Part shown: positions 54,418-64,000 of the stretch, in pieces | Layout: every line of letters starts with the position of its first letter | How positions within the stretch are numbered: the stretch's first letter is position 1 | Source of the DNA: Effrenium voratum | Lineage: Eukaryota; Sar; Dinophyceae; Suessiales; Symbiodiniaceae | Direction of reading: 5' to 3' | Assembly (NCBI GenBank): GCA_963377175.1 | Contig: CAUJNA010001015.1 | Coordinates: 12,501-76,500, forward strand | DNA length: 64,000 nucleotides | Notes under the pieces: model-generated | What the model was told of the DNA's origin: nothing | Database searches by the model: none | What the model saw: the letters and a program-made list of their open reading frames with translations, nothing else | Translations under genes and position numbers: made by a program

Positions 54418-54576
54418 TATCTATGTTATCTATGTTATTGTTGTTGGGGGAGCAAAAAAGAAGCCTAAACCTTCGCGTTTGGGCTAAAACAAACACCAAG
54501 GCTCCCCCTCCTTCTGGAGGAACCTCTTGGAAAGCCAAGAGGAAAAAGCCGGCTGCAAAAGACCCAGCTACCAAGG

Positions 54577-55239
54577 CTACACCGCCCCTCGAAAAAAAAC
54601 CTCAGCCCTGGAGAGCCCAACTTGCACCTCGGACGCTCTCCTCACCACCTCCTGGGGCGCGGCCTTCTCCGCCGAGGCTTTGCTCAAGGACCTGCGCCGC
54701 TCGCCCAGCTGGGCCAACAACTCCCCGGCCGTGAGCTCGGCCTCAAGCTCACGGCCGAAACCCCCTGGCTTCCGCTTTCTGAACCTCGGCTCTCCCAGAA
54801 ACATGGGACCTCGGTTGAAACTTAGGGAGCTTTCGCTGTTGCAACTTGGACCTCTGAAACCTTTTAAACCTCCTGGGTGCTTTTTTGCGGAAAAACCGGG
54901 GGTGGGGGGGGCTGGTGTCTGGCCACCATCTTGGCCCCGGGCCTTCACAGGCGTCTCTGGCCTCGACGCGTCCGCCGCTTCCGCCGCTTCCGCCGCTTCC
55001 GGCTCGTGCAGCGGCACCAGGACGTCGCGGGCGCCGAACTTGCGGTAGCTCCAGCCCTTGACGTTATTCTCAGTTCGGATCTGCAGCCAGTCACCCTGCT
55101 GCTCTAAGACCGTGAAGGGATGACCGGCTTGCAAAACGCAAAGCACAAAGGAGTCCAGATCTGGGCTTGTGCGAACATTCCACGAGTCCACACCATCAGT
55201 GTACTCCAGTTCAGGCAACAGTTGCCACTGCTCTTCCAT
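54577..55239 (-). CDS. SH3b-like domain protein (at least its first part)
   Basis: ATG at 55239 opens MEEQWQLLPELEYTDGVDSW. Residues ~20-80 form an SH3b/SH3_3-like module: WNVRTSPDLDSFVLCVL, then AGHPFTVLEQQGDWLQIRTE, then VKGWSYRKFG, i.e. the 'vRxxPsxxxxvixxlxxGxxvxvlexxgdWxkVxxxxgxxGWv' pattern. This is followed by a short Glu/Ala repeat and a Pro-rich linker, a possible intron (about 54770-54950, with a poly-C/A run and TTTTTCCGC), and a helical block ELEAELTAGELLAQLGERRR then SLSKASAEKAAPQEVVRRAS. The frame stays open across the possible intron, so splicing is uncertain. Such domains bind peptides or sugars; the role here is unknown. Confidence 0.6.
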   Translation of the reverse strand: MEEQWQLLPELEYTDGVDSWNVRTSPDLDSFVLCVLQAGHPFTVLEQQGDWLQIRTENNVKGWSYRKFGARDVLVPLHEPEAAEAAEAADASRPETPVKARGQDGGQTPAPPTPGFSAKKHPGGLKGFRGPSCNSESSLSFNRGPMFLGEPRFRKRKPGGFGRELEAELTAGELLAQLGERRRSLSKASAEKAAPQEVVRRASEVQVGLSRAEVFFRGAV

Positions 55240-55450
55240 GGCTGTCACATGCTGGTCGTGCTTCAATTGGCTGATTTACATTGTCCATACTGTACTGGTG
55301 AATTGACATGCACTTGCAAACAAATGCTAATGTGGGCAATTGTCTAGCGCGGCTCATTGAATGCTTCTGCTCTTCCATAGCTGTCACATGCTGGGCGTGT
55401 GTCAGACGGCCGTCGTATGTTGTCTATCTCATACTGATACAATACGATGT
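55229..55450. repeat. ~90-bp imperfect duplication spanning the SH3b start codon
   Basis: CTGCTCTTCCATGGCTGTCA followed by CATGCTGGTCGTG at 55229-55262 is repeated at 55367-55400 as CTGCTCTTCCATAGCTGTCA followed by CATGCTGGGCGTG, and similarity continues (TTGTC(C/T)AT(A/C)(C/T)). In the upstream copy the start ATG (read on the minus strand) is kept as CAT but its following codon differs. Confidence 0.7.
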
Positions 55451-56430
55451 GCGTGTGGAGAAGGTTAACGTGACACCCTGCAGATTGAAGTGTCATGGGC
55501 ACAAAGCTGCGCGCAACTCCAACTCACACGTTGGGCAAACCATCTCCTCTTCAGTTCGGTACCGCTGATGCCAGGGTGAACTTAAGCCGTACGCTGACCT
55601 GCCGCTCTCGGACAGAGTCTCTCGCTTCAGGGGACCACCCATCGGGTTTTTGTATTACAGCCTGGGAATATATTCACTGGGTATTGACCCCATTGAGGCA
55701 CGTTTCTGGATAAAACCCGTGTTATTTTCAAGGGTGTAATCCCAGGGTGTGATACAAAAACCATCAGAACCCACTTGGTGCGGCTGCCGAACGCTAAGCT
55801 CACCGCATAGGAGTAAAGTCTCCACCGCCTCTTCGCTGAGGCGACACACCGGGCGATCTTCGCTGAGGTGACACACCAGGCGAGGCCTCCTGCGAGTCTT
55901 GCAACTCTATTAAGGAAGGCTGCATTTGGGTGTGCGTGTATGTCTTGTTTTGGGGAGGGGGCGCGAGGGGTACCAAAAGCAAAGCCATCATTTGGGGGTC
56001 CTCAAAGTTTGACTCGCACACACCAACATATGAGGATTGGCAAAGCCGCCAGTCTCGAATAACTCTGGACGTCACAGAAGAGGGCGAGGAAGGCCTAAGC
56101 GCCAGCGAGTCACCAGTTGGACTGATTCGCGCATCGGGAAAAAGTTGGGTCGAGACTCAGCCGCGGACATTGGACATTGCCGCGCACCGAGAATGTCAAG
56201 ATCCTTGCACCAAGAATCACACCTTGAGGCGACCCGCCTCGGAAAAAATGTCCTGCCCGCTTTTTGGTTGGTTTATTCTCTCGCTGACGCTCCTTCGGCG
56301 AGCTCTCGAGATCCCTAGGCCACGCGTGAAATGCAATTCTGCCGCATCGGATTAGTCGAAGACATGGGTATGCGTCAAAATATGCGAGCCCCTTCGCCTT
56401 TTTCCCCTTTTCATGTCCCGTTAAATCAGC
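55451..56430. other. Spacer; no confirmed gene
   Basis: Contains an inverted repeat around 55640-55780 (GGTTTTTGTATTACAGCCTGG and the complementary GGGTGTGATACAAAAACC arrangement) and a diverged family-2-like element near 55915-56035. Open frames of 140-160 codons overlap on both strands without recognisable domains. Confidence 0.45.
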
Positions 56431-56453
56431 CTTCAAGAGGGTACCCTGAAAAT

Positions 56454-56905
<452 letters not shown>

Positions 56906-57214
56906 TCGAGGCCCGAGCTCGTCCATCTTTGCCCGCATGGCCTAGGCTCTGCTGCATCTGTGCTCTGGACGCAGCTTCTGAGCGCCCTCTGGCGGCGCCT
57001 TGCGACGTTCCTCGGCTCCCAAGTTGCAAGTTGCGCAGCTGTGGCTCCCGTTGCAGTCCAAAGGGCCCATCTCCGCCGCAGCCAGGGAAGCAGCACGCCG
57101 CAGCAGTCCTGCAATCATTGAACCATGGGTCTAAATTCAGACGCTGTTTCCGGGCAGCTAAGACCTAAGAATGGCAAGAGGAAGGTGGAGGCCCCTCTCC
57201 TTTCGAATGGCAGC

Positions 57215-60200
57215 GAAAAGAGTCATGATGAAGAACGCAGCGGGCATCAAGCTCAAACCTTAAAGCGCTCCAAAACGTGTCACCGAGAGGTTTGCCTTGT
57301 CCAGGCCCCTTGCCAATGATTATTTCCACCTGACAGCCGGCGAGCCCCGGACGCAATGGGAAAGTTGGGTGGTCTTTTTGTGGTTGCAATTTGGGTGTGC
57401 CAAACTAATATGTTACGTGTGCGTCCAAATAGGGGCGCTGAAAACATGTGTCTATATATATATATATATATATATGCGTCTTATCTATCTATATCAATAT
57501 CTGCGTACCAACTCCTCAAACACTCCGGCCTGGTAGGGTCGAATGCTGCTGCCGGCGGGGAAGAAGCAGTCCAGGCCTTGACTGCCCACTGGAAAGGCCT
57601 TCAATGGAGTCACAATCAAAACCGATCGGTATTAAAATGGTTGACCCAGAACCATGTAAGGAAATACAAGGGCGGATATCCGCAACTATTTATGGCTGGG
57701 GTTGTCCCTTACTAACCTTCATCTACCCGGGTATTGATTGTGGCTCAAATGACTTCCCCTCCCAATTCACATGCAACACACCAAGAGACTACAGAGAATT
57801 CGGTCCAGACCCAGGCCCTTTGCGTCAGGTTCCCAACGAATTGCTCACCTCCGGCTTGGGTTCGCGACTCATCAAGGCGGTGAAGGGATACTGCAAGCGC
57901 TGAGGCCTAATTCGCAACGCACGACCCAAAAAATGAGTTGCAAACAACTCAGCAGCCGGCAGGGCAACAAATGGCGTCAACCACGAAACACTCGGCCCGT
58001 AAATGGTCAGCATCATCTCCTGACCGAAATCCATTGCGACGGGAAAAAGGCGATCGCGACCTCGCCCTCTCGCCTTGAACTCTGTCGCCTCGAAAGCAGT
58101 GCCCGCCTCAGCAGTGTCCGCCATGGCAAAATGCCGGCCGAAACCGTTTGCGGCTCGGAATGCTGGGAGGTGCGGACAAACTGCAAGTAGTTGACACCTC
58201 CAGCTATGATATGCAAGTGCGCATCATATGAAAAAGAGTCCGCAACTTCAAACAAAAACATGAACAAACCAAAACCCGTCCGAGTCCGAGGTGCCGGCCA
58301 ATCTTGAGAATCACGGAATGAATGGCCTTCACCGACTGCGAGGCCGAGAGCGTGCCCTTGACGATGAGCCAAATGTAGAACACCTCTGAGGCCATCTGTG
58401 CAGATTCCAAGAGATTGCCCTCTTGGAAAGGGGAAAACCAGCGAATGAGCGCAGAAATGCACCGCAGATTGAAGCAAAGACTATGGACTCGACATACAGC
58501 GAGATGGTCAAGGCCATTCCTCCCAATGCCACCTAAGATCCAGGATACGGCGAAACATCCCAACAATCCAAGAAGCGTCCAAACTTTGTGAGCATGCCTC
58601 GGGCTCTTCAGAACGGAAGGTTCTTGGGCCCCGCACGCGATCGCTAGGACACTTTGAACAGAAGTCGCCTCGCGTCGCTTCTGGGAAGCGCCAAGTCTCC
58701 GCAGTCAAAAGGCTGCGGCGTTCAAGGCCCCAGAGCGGCAAGGAGTAGCCGGGCTCGCAGCTGCGGCCTGGGCTCATAGAGGCCTTGTACTCTCAAGTGA
58801 GAGATGATCAAAACCGCTCGGTTGCAAAATGGTCTCCGCAGAACCACGTAAAGAGTTGAACACGTCCGCACCCATTTACGGCTGGGATCGTCCCTTACTA
58901 CCCGCGCAATGACTAGGCTTTTGATTCTTACTCAAGTCCGTAAATCGGCAACTGTTGCTGTTGCTGCAGATTCACGTGTGTGTGTATATATACACACATA
59001 TCGGTGTGTATATATATATATATATACAACACATATATATATATACATATGTCACAAAAGAAAGATCAATGTAGTATGTCTAAATGTATATGTATATGTA
59101 TATGTGTGTATATATATATATATGTGTGTCTGCATCAAAAGGTATTTCCAAGAAGCGCAAACGGACAACATATCAATGCAAGGGCCATGCCCTGCTCTAT
59201 GTCCTTGAGTTCAGCAAGATTGGCCCTTCAGAAGCACTTGCGGTGGACAATCCCCCTGGGCGACTTATCAACTCGGCCTTGCAAGATCGATTCACCAATC
59301 CACGCGGAAAACTTACGCTCCGGGGGTAACTCCCTAACTCAGAAAGAAAAACAGGGGGGTCTCAAAACAAGCCCAAGGACTACATAACAGGCACCTTGTT
59401 CCGTTTTGGGCATACACATCGCTCCGGCATGGGCCTCCGGCACAAAATCCCCTGATGGTTCTCCTTGCACTGGTTGCCGCCCAGGCAAAGCTCTCGAGCG
59501 CACTCCGCCTCACGCCGAAAAACTCCCTGCAATGCGTCGAGTCTCAAAATCGAAAATCGCGGGGGGTTCACCCCAAAATGCCCCCCTGGGAGTCCCTGGT
59601 GTTTTTTTTCCTTTGCTTTCCCAAGACAGCTAAGCCCCGGGGGGGTCTCAACACAAAGACATGCCTCCTGTTGACTTCCTGCTGCCAAGGTACAAAGCTG
59701 CCCGACTGCGACGCCGACGGCAGGCAGTAGAAGCCTCGCACTTGGAAAGAGGCAAGTCTGCGATGTATGGAAGTCATGATAGCTGGCCTTTTGGTAAATG
59801 GAATAAATCCAATCTAAACCAGTGCCACCTATATCGAATCAAACAACGCTCTGGTCATGACATCGCCACGGCCTGGTTGTGCAAAGATCCTGAGCGGGAC
59901 ATGTAGCTCGCAAATGCGATATGACAAACTCAGAGCGGACTCAGAACTCTGGAAGTGAGGTTGCCTTGTCCCAACAAATATCCGGTGAAAACGCATCAAA
60001 CTCTCACAGGGCAGAACAAAGTGCGAAAAAGAACTCAACGTGAGCATTTTAAGTGTTTTTGTCATTCTCAATTGAAACTATGTCCGATTTCAACCGGTCA
60101 CAGTACCACCATTACAGCCGCTGTCTAGCACCACTACACGATTTGTTGCTTTGCTGACGTGCTGGTTTCTTGTATGGCAGGAAGCAAAAAAAACAAGAAC

Positions 60201-61320
60201 TCGATTGGGTCAGACATGTTCCAATTCTATGTCTTCTTTTGAGGGTACCCTTGTATTGGTTGGTTCAAAGGAAATCAAAAGGAAACTGACAAGTTTTGGG
60301 GGTGCCCCTATTTGGAGACACCATATCTGCAATTTGCATGACGGACGTCTCTACGACACAAATGACGATAAAACCAACGTGAATACATCGCACGGACGGA
60401 GTTTGGCATGATGCAAACATGCACAAGCCATGCATTCCAATTCATCACCAGGTTTCTTTAAAACCACAAACAAATGGGTACTCCCCAAAAAAGACACATC
60501 CATATGCATCGGGGAGTGTGTGTGTGTGTGTTGTTCCAGATTCCACTGGAAAATATTCTCTTTGACAATGTGACTCCTTTGTCAGTTATGCCATGTTCAT
60601 CTAAAAAAGACATACCCTATTCTCTCTATCACCATGTTGAGCCGGAGCTCCGAAGGCGTTTTGGGGCTTAACTGTGAACAAGTGGGTGGGTGTCCTTTTA
60701 GGGGACCCAAAATGGTGGTTGTCCTTTTGGTTTTCCTCTGCAACCAACCAAAAAAGGGTTCAATTAACAGAAAGACACACCCAAGTGTCGCAGAATTCGC
60801 CGACTGAAAACCGAACAGGTTAATGGTAAAGCAGTTGTCAAGAGAGACAGTGTCATCGAAGCATCGATCCCCATCTCAAGTTATGTGTATGGTGTCTCCC
60901 CATTCCAAACAACTGCATTTGTAAATTCGTGGCGCGCATTTCAGAAAAACAGACAGAGGATCTGTTCTGTGGCAGTCCAATTGCGAAGGTGTTGCAAAAC
61001 AGCGGACAAGCACACCCATGATACATGGTGCAAGCGGCGGAACTTGAAGCACCTTTACTCGAAATCTTTCTGGATGGTTTTACAGGGGGACCAAGAGGAA
61101 ATGAACAAGATCTGGGGTCCGCGATTGTGAGAGACACCCGTTAATGTGCTTGCCATCTGCAGTCGTTCATTTCATGCTTGCACGTTTGAGGCAAATGTGG
61201 CACGAGAAAATGGAGAGAATAGCGAGAGAGAGAGAGAGGGAGAGAGTCGAAAAGTCAAAAGCGAGAAAGTGAGGGAAATAAAGATACAGAAAGCTGGAAA
61301 GACAGACAAAATAAAGAAAA

Positions 61321-61373
<53 letters not shown>

Positions 61374-61496
61374 ACAAAAGAAAGAAAGAGAGAAAGAAAG
61401 AAAGAAAGAAAGAAAGAAAAAAGAAAGAAAGAAAGAAAGAAAGAAAGAAAAAAAGAAAGAAAGAAAGAAAGAAAGAACAAAAGAAAGAAAGAAGGA

Positions 61497-61528
<32 letters not shown>

Positions 61529-62480
61529 ACAAAAGAAAGAAAGCAAGAAAGAAAGAAAGAAAGAAAGAACAAGTAAGGGAAACAAGCAAGAAGTAAAAAA
61601 CAAAAAGGATAGGAAAGGAAAGGAGTTGCCGGGAAAAGGGAAGGAGAAGGCAAGGGAAGGGCAGGGAAGGGCAAGGGAGGAAGCAAGAGAGAGAGAGAGA
61701 GAGCAAAAGAAAATACAAACCAACACAGAGAGGAAGATCTTGGCCCCTCGGAAACGGAACACCCTAACAAACTCAACCGCTGCCTACGGGAGTCTTCAAT
61801 CGTTGTAATTTACTGGTGGTTTCCCTTGAAACCATTGCCACTGTTGCAGGTTCCAAGAAGAGAACCTGAGTCATAGTTGCGGATATCCGCCTTCTTAATT
61901 TTTGAAACATGGTTCTGGGTAGACCATTTTAATACCGGGTTTTGATTATTTCTGGCTGGGACTGCCCCTTACTAACCTTCATCAATCCCCGGTTTTGAGC
62001 ACGTGGCTCACCTGAGTTTTCCTGCACCTCCAGTTCTCCTGCTTGTTCTTCGCGGCCTCTTGGGCCCCCGACTCTGCATTTCCAGGACACTCGGCGCCGG
62101 ACGGGCACACGTTGCATCGGCTCATACCAGGCTGGCTCCCGTATCTCGGCTCGTAACGTCGCATGGAAATGGCTGTCAATTTGAATCAGGTGTATTTTTG
62201 GTGGTCATCAAATTTTGGAGTGGATTCGCAAATCACTTCCTCAATCACTTGGGAGAGGAGTATTCCTTGAAATTTCTAGTCAGATCCCGCAAATACAAAA
62301 TGAGCCGCAGACGTCCCGGGATGGCAGTCTTCACATTCCACTGATCGCGGTGTGCGGTATTGCCCAACTGGACACTGCCTTGGTATCGGGAAGCCCGGGC
62401 ACAGGCGGCAGAATCTCAGGCTGAGAGTAACAAAACAACGCAGGGAAAGCTGCGCTCTGCCATTTTCAAGCCGGCACAGG
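57215..62480 (-). CDS. Cysteine-rich (GCC2/GCC3-type) multi-pass receptor-like protein, partial
   Basis: Minus-strand exons in family order. Cysteine repeats: about 62280-62480 ([25 protein letters not shown] then [13 protein letters not shown]), about 62030-62115 ([17 protein letters not shown]), about 59410-59530 ([19 protein letters not shown] then ILC), with a possible further cysteine exon near 60950-61050. Membrane helices: about 58540-58600 ([19 protein letters not shown]), 58439-58532 ([20 protein letters not shown] then [11 protein letters not shown]), joined by a 53-nt GT-AG intron to 58385 ([20 protein letters not shown]), about 57860-58010 ([20 protein letters not shown] then AAELF) and about 57217-57270 ([17 protein letters not shown]). 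Such proteins have N-terminal Cys modules outside and many helices. Start and end are not found; most joints are approximate. Confidence 0.62.
57615..57752. mobile_element. Family-4 dispersed element, copy 1
   Basis: ATCAAAACCGATCGGTATTA, TGGTTGACCCAGAACCATG, GCGGATATCCGC palindrome, GGCTGGGGTTGTCCCTTACT, CATCTACCCGGGTATTGATT, GTGGCTCAAATG. The same ordered blocks occur at 58805 and 61875. Confidence 0.75.
58805..58932. mobile_element. Family-4 element, copy 2
   Basis: GATCAAAACCGCTCGGTTGC, GGTCTCCGCAGAACCACG, GGCTGGGATCGTCCCTTACT, GCTTTTGATTCTTACTC. More diverged; the palindrome is lost. A TA-rich microsatellite (58985-59130) follows. Confidence 0.65.
58985..59130. repeat. TATA/TATG-rich microsatellite
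   Basis: Three runs of TATATA separated by TATGTG and CACACA words. Frames across it give Tyr/Ile/Cys repeats that are not real proteins. Confidence 0.9.
61317..61600. repeat. (GAAA)n microsatellite
   Basis: About 280 bp of AAAG tetramers with occasional ACAAAAG, AGAGAG and AAAAAG steps, continuing into a purine-only AAGGG/GAGA tail to about 61715. One strand is almost pure purine, so triplex formation is possible. The Lys/Glu/Arg (plus) and Phe/Leu/Ser (minus) frames are artefacts. Confidence 0.97.
61872..62012. mobile_element. Family-4 element, copy 3
   Basis: GTTGCGGATATCCGCC, ACATGGTTCTGGGTAGACC, TTTTAATACCGGGTTTTGAT, GGCTGGGACTGCCCCTTACT, CATCAATCCCCGGTTTTGAG, CACGTGGCTCACC. The first part is inverted relative to copy 1. 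A matching end piece (TTGGGACTCTCGCC, CATCTACCCGGTTTCAGTC, TGAGCACGTGGCTC) also occurs at 13890-13950. Confidence 0.7.
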
Positions 62481-62505
62481 TCGCACGAAGGGAAGATCAA
62501 GTGCA

Positions 62506-62632
62506 AATGGCTGGGGGTAATAACCAGTGGGATCCCATTTTGGGGTAGGTGCACCACCCACTTTAGTTTATTTTAGTGGGGATTGGGATGTTCACTGAAA
62601 GGACAGGATTTTGACCCATTTGCCAAAGACGA
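62506..62632. mobile_element. Family-3 element, copy 6
   Basis: AATGGCTGGGGGTAATAACC, GTGCACCACCCACTTTAGTT, ATTTTAGTGGGGATTGGGAT, AGGATTTTGACCCATTTGCC. Same orientation as copy 1. It sits just upstream (5') of the first cysteine-rich exon. Confidence 0.8.
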
Positions 62633-62639
62633 AATGTGC

Positions 62640-64000
62640 CCTTCACGGCTCCGAGTTGGTGCAAGAACATGCCCATAGCTTCGGCTTCCCGACGCAGAGT
62701 CAAGTCACCCAAATCGCCACGCGCACTCATCGATTGGGAGTTTGCTCGTCTGTTTCGTGTCCCTCAAAAGAAACTGTTTGAGCCAACAAAACAATGTCAG
62801 AAAGAAAGGGCAAGGGCACATTTTCGGTGAATGTTGGGTTGCTTCCACCACCCACCCACCCACCCCACCTCCACCAACCAACGGTTCCAACGCTCCAAAA
62901 CGACTCAGCTGGCCACTTGCAAGTGGAGGCATTTCCAGCGGTGTCCAACACCACGGCCTGCGAAACCGCCAAACCAGACCAACCAGGAATGGCTGGCTGG
63001 CTCGTCACTTTTTTGGGTTGGACCCTCAGAATGGTGGGTGGTCCTTGGGGTTTGCCGAGAAAAAAACACGCAAAAAAGTATCTTCAACAAAAATCACACC
63101 CAGCTGGGCATGTATCGAAATAGGGAAGGTGTCTCTTTCCTTGAGTTGGTAACCCTTGTTTGGAGGCTTAGGGAGAAGAAGGACAACTGAGGCCAGTTTG
63201 GGGGTCTCTGAAAAGACAGACCTATTTGGATCATCACAAAACGGACTTTGGCTTCCTTTTGGTTTCCCTTGAAACCGAGATGAAACGGGTGCCCTTTCAA
63301 ACAGAGAACGGACAGTAGGAACAATAGCTTCATGGGCAAACAAGGTTTGGTGAATACAGTAGCTTCATGGTTGGACAGTTATCAGTTGTTCATGCTGGTT
63401 GTCTGGTCAAAAACCGGTGGAACGACTGCAAATGTGGAACAATGGCTTTATGGGACAATGGTTTTGCGGATTACAATCGTCGCCGTTCGCTCGGTGCTGG
63501 ACACTGGTGGGAGAGTGCACAGAAGTTGAGTTTGCTTCTGGAAATCAAGAGGGAACCTTAACAAAATGTCCCCCCTTCTTCGCCGGTTCATTCTTGCTTC
63601 CCCTTTCCAACCGTCCAAAACGGATACTGTGCCGAACCCTATTTCACCAAAAAAGCCACGAGACCAGCGACCCAAAGGGACAGATAGAACTTATTGACTT
63701 ATTCACTCTCCATGTCCCACTTAGAAGAGTTCCTAATGTAAAAGATAAGAAATGGAGAGATGAATGATAAAGGAATGAGTATTGATTGAAAATATGATAT
63801 CTATTAAGAAATAATGAACTTAGAATGCAGACAATCAAATGGGAAATGACATTGATGATAAAGTAACATGAAGATATAAATCAATAATCAAAGGATAAGA
63901 AAAGAAAAGACAGACCTTAATATCAGACCTTAGCATCGCCAATAAAATCTCATAAGCAATGCCAAGACATTCTTTTGAGACAGTAGAAACAAAGTGATGG
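62640..64000. other. Spacer; no confirmed gene
   Basis: 62848-62880 is a CCACC repeat. 63110-63310 contains family-2 pieces in both directions (GGTGTCTCTTTCCTTGAG, CCTTTTGGTTTCCCTTGAAACC). From about 63690 to the end the sequence becomes AT-rich with many ATGA/AATA words and short direct repeats, unlike the rest of the window. No exon is supported. Confidence 0.4.

Noticed and set aside
61146..61808. Lys/Glu-rich 220-codon frame and Phe/Leu/Ser-rich minus frames
   Set aside because: Both are translations of the (GAAA)n tract and its complement.

Overview
The window looks like nuclear DNA of a dinoflagellate (Symbiodiniaceae-like or a relative). The evidence is in the gene structures. Conserved proteins are cut into many exons, and the introns that can be placed exactly begin with GC or GA about as often as with GT, nearly always end in AG followed by G, and often share AG|G at both ends. 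One intron is a short inverted-repeat element. The spacer DNA is full of dispersed ~100-bp inverted-repeat elements and very long simple repeats. Every gene I can recognise lies on the minus strand, which fits the long unidirectional gene arrays of dinoflagellates. No bacterial operon, CRISPR array, rRNA or tRNA was seen.

Layout from high to low coordinates, which is the direction of transcription: (1) 62.5-57.2 kb, exons of a cysteine-rich, multi-membrane-pass receptor-like protein; (2) 55.2-54.6 kb, a protein with an SH3b-like domain, with possible further exons at 52.5 and 51 kb beyond two large tandem arrays; (3) 50.2-49.0 kb, an intronless DUF3626 gene; (4) 48.3-45.9 kb, several unassigned coding exons, some membrane-spanning; (5) 45.1-42.6 kb, the C-terminal membrane part of a receptor of the same type as (1); (6) 41.5-34.2 kb, an NRAMP divalent-metal transporter whose 14 exons can nearly all be placed to the base; (7) 33.6-32.5 kb, an unidentified gene whose last exons splice cleanly; (8) 32.1-30.8 kb, orphan exons; (9) 29.2-28.5 kb, a cyclophilin-type peptidyl-prolyl isomerase; (10) 25.2-21.35 kb, 2-oxoglutarate dehydrogenase E1 in three exons; (11) 20-14 kb, scattered low-confidence exons; (12) 11.8-9.9 kb, a CDK-like protein kinase with an altered DFG motif. 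Below 9.9 kb I see no gene, only satellites and a 1.5-kb CATA/CATTA array.

The genes do not form one pathway: a TCA-cycle enzyme, a metal transporter, a kinase, a prolyl isomerase and membrane receptors. What links them is genome architecture. At least five families of short dispersed elements recur across the window, mainly between or inside genes. One copy is the whole of OGDH intron 1, so it can be called an introner; others sit inside larger introns. That, with the mixed GT/GC/GA donors, is the most interesting signal here.

Limits: the translations supplied with the window accept GTG and TTG starts, so several apparent 'M' starts are not ATG, and 5' exons of some genes are missing from my models. 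Exon calls given to the base rest on reading frame, family alignment from memory and splice-site fit; no search was run.
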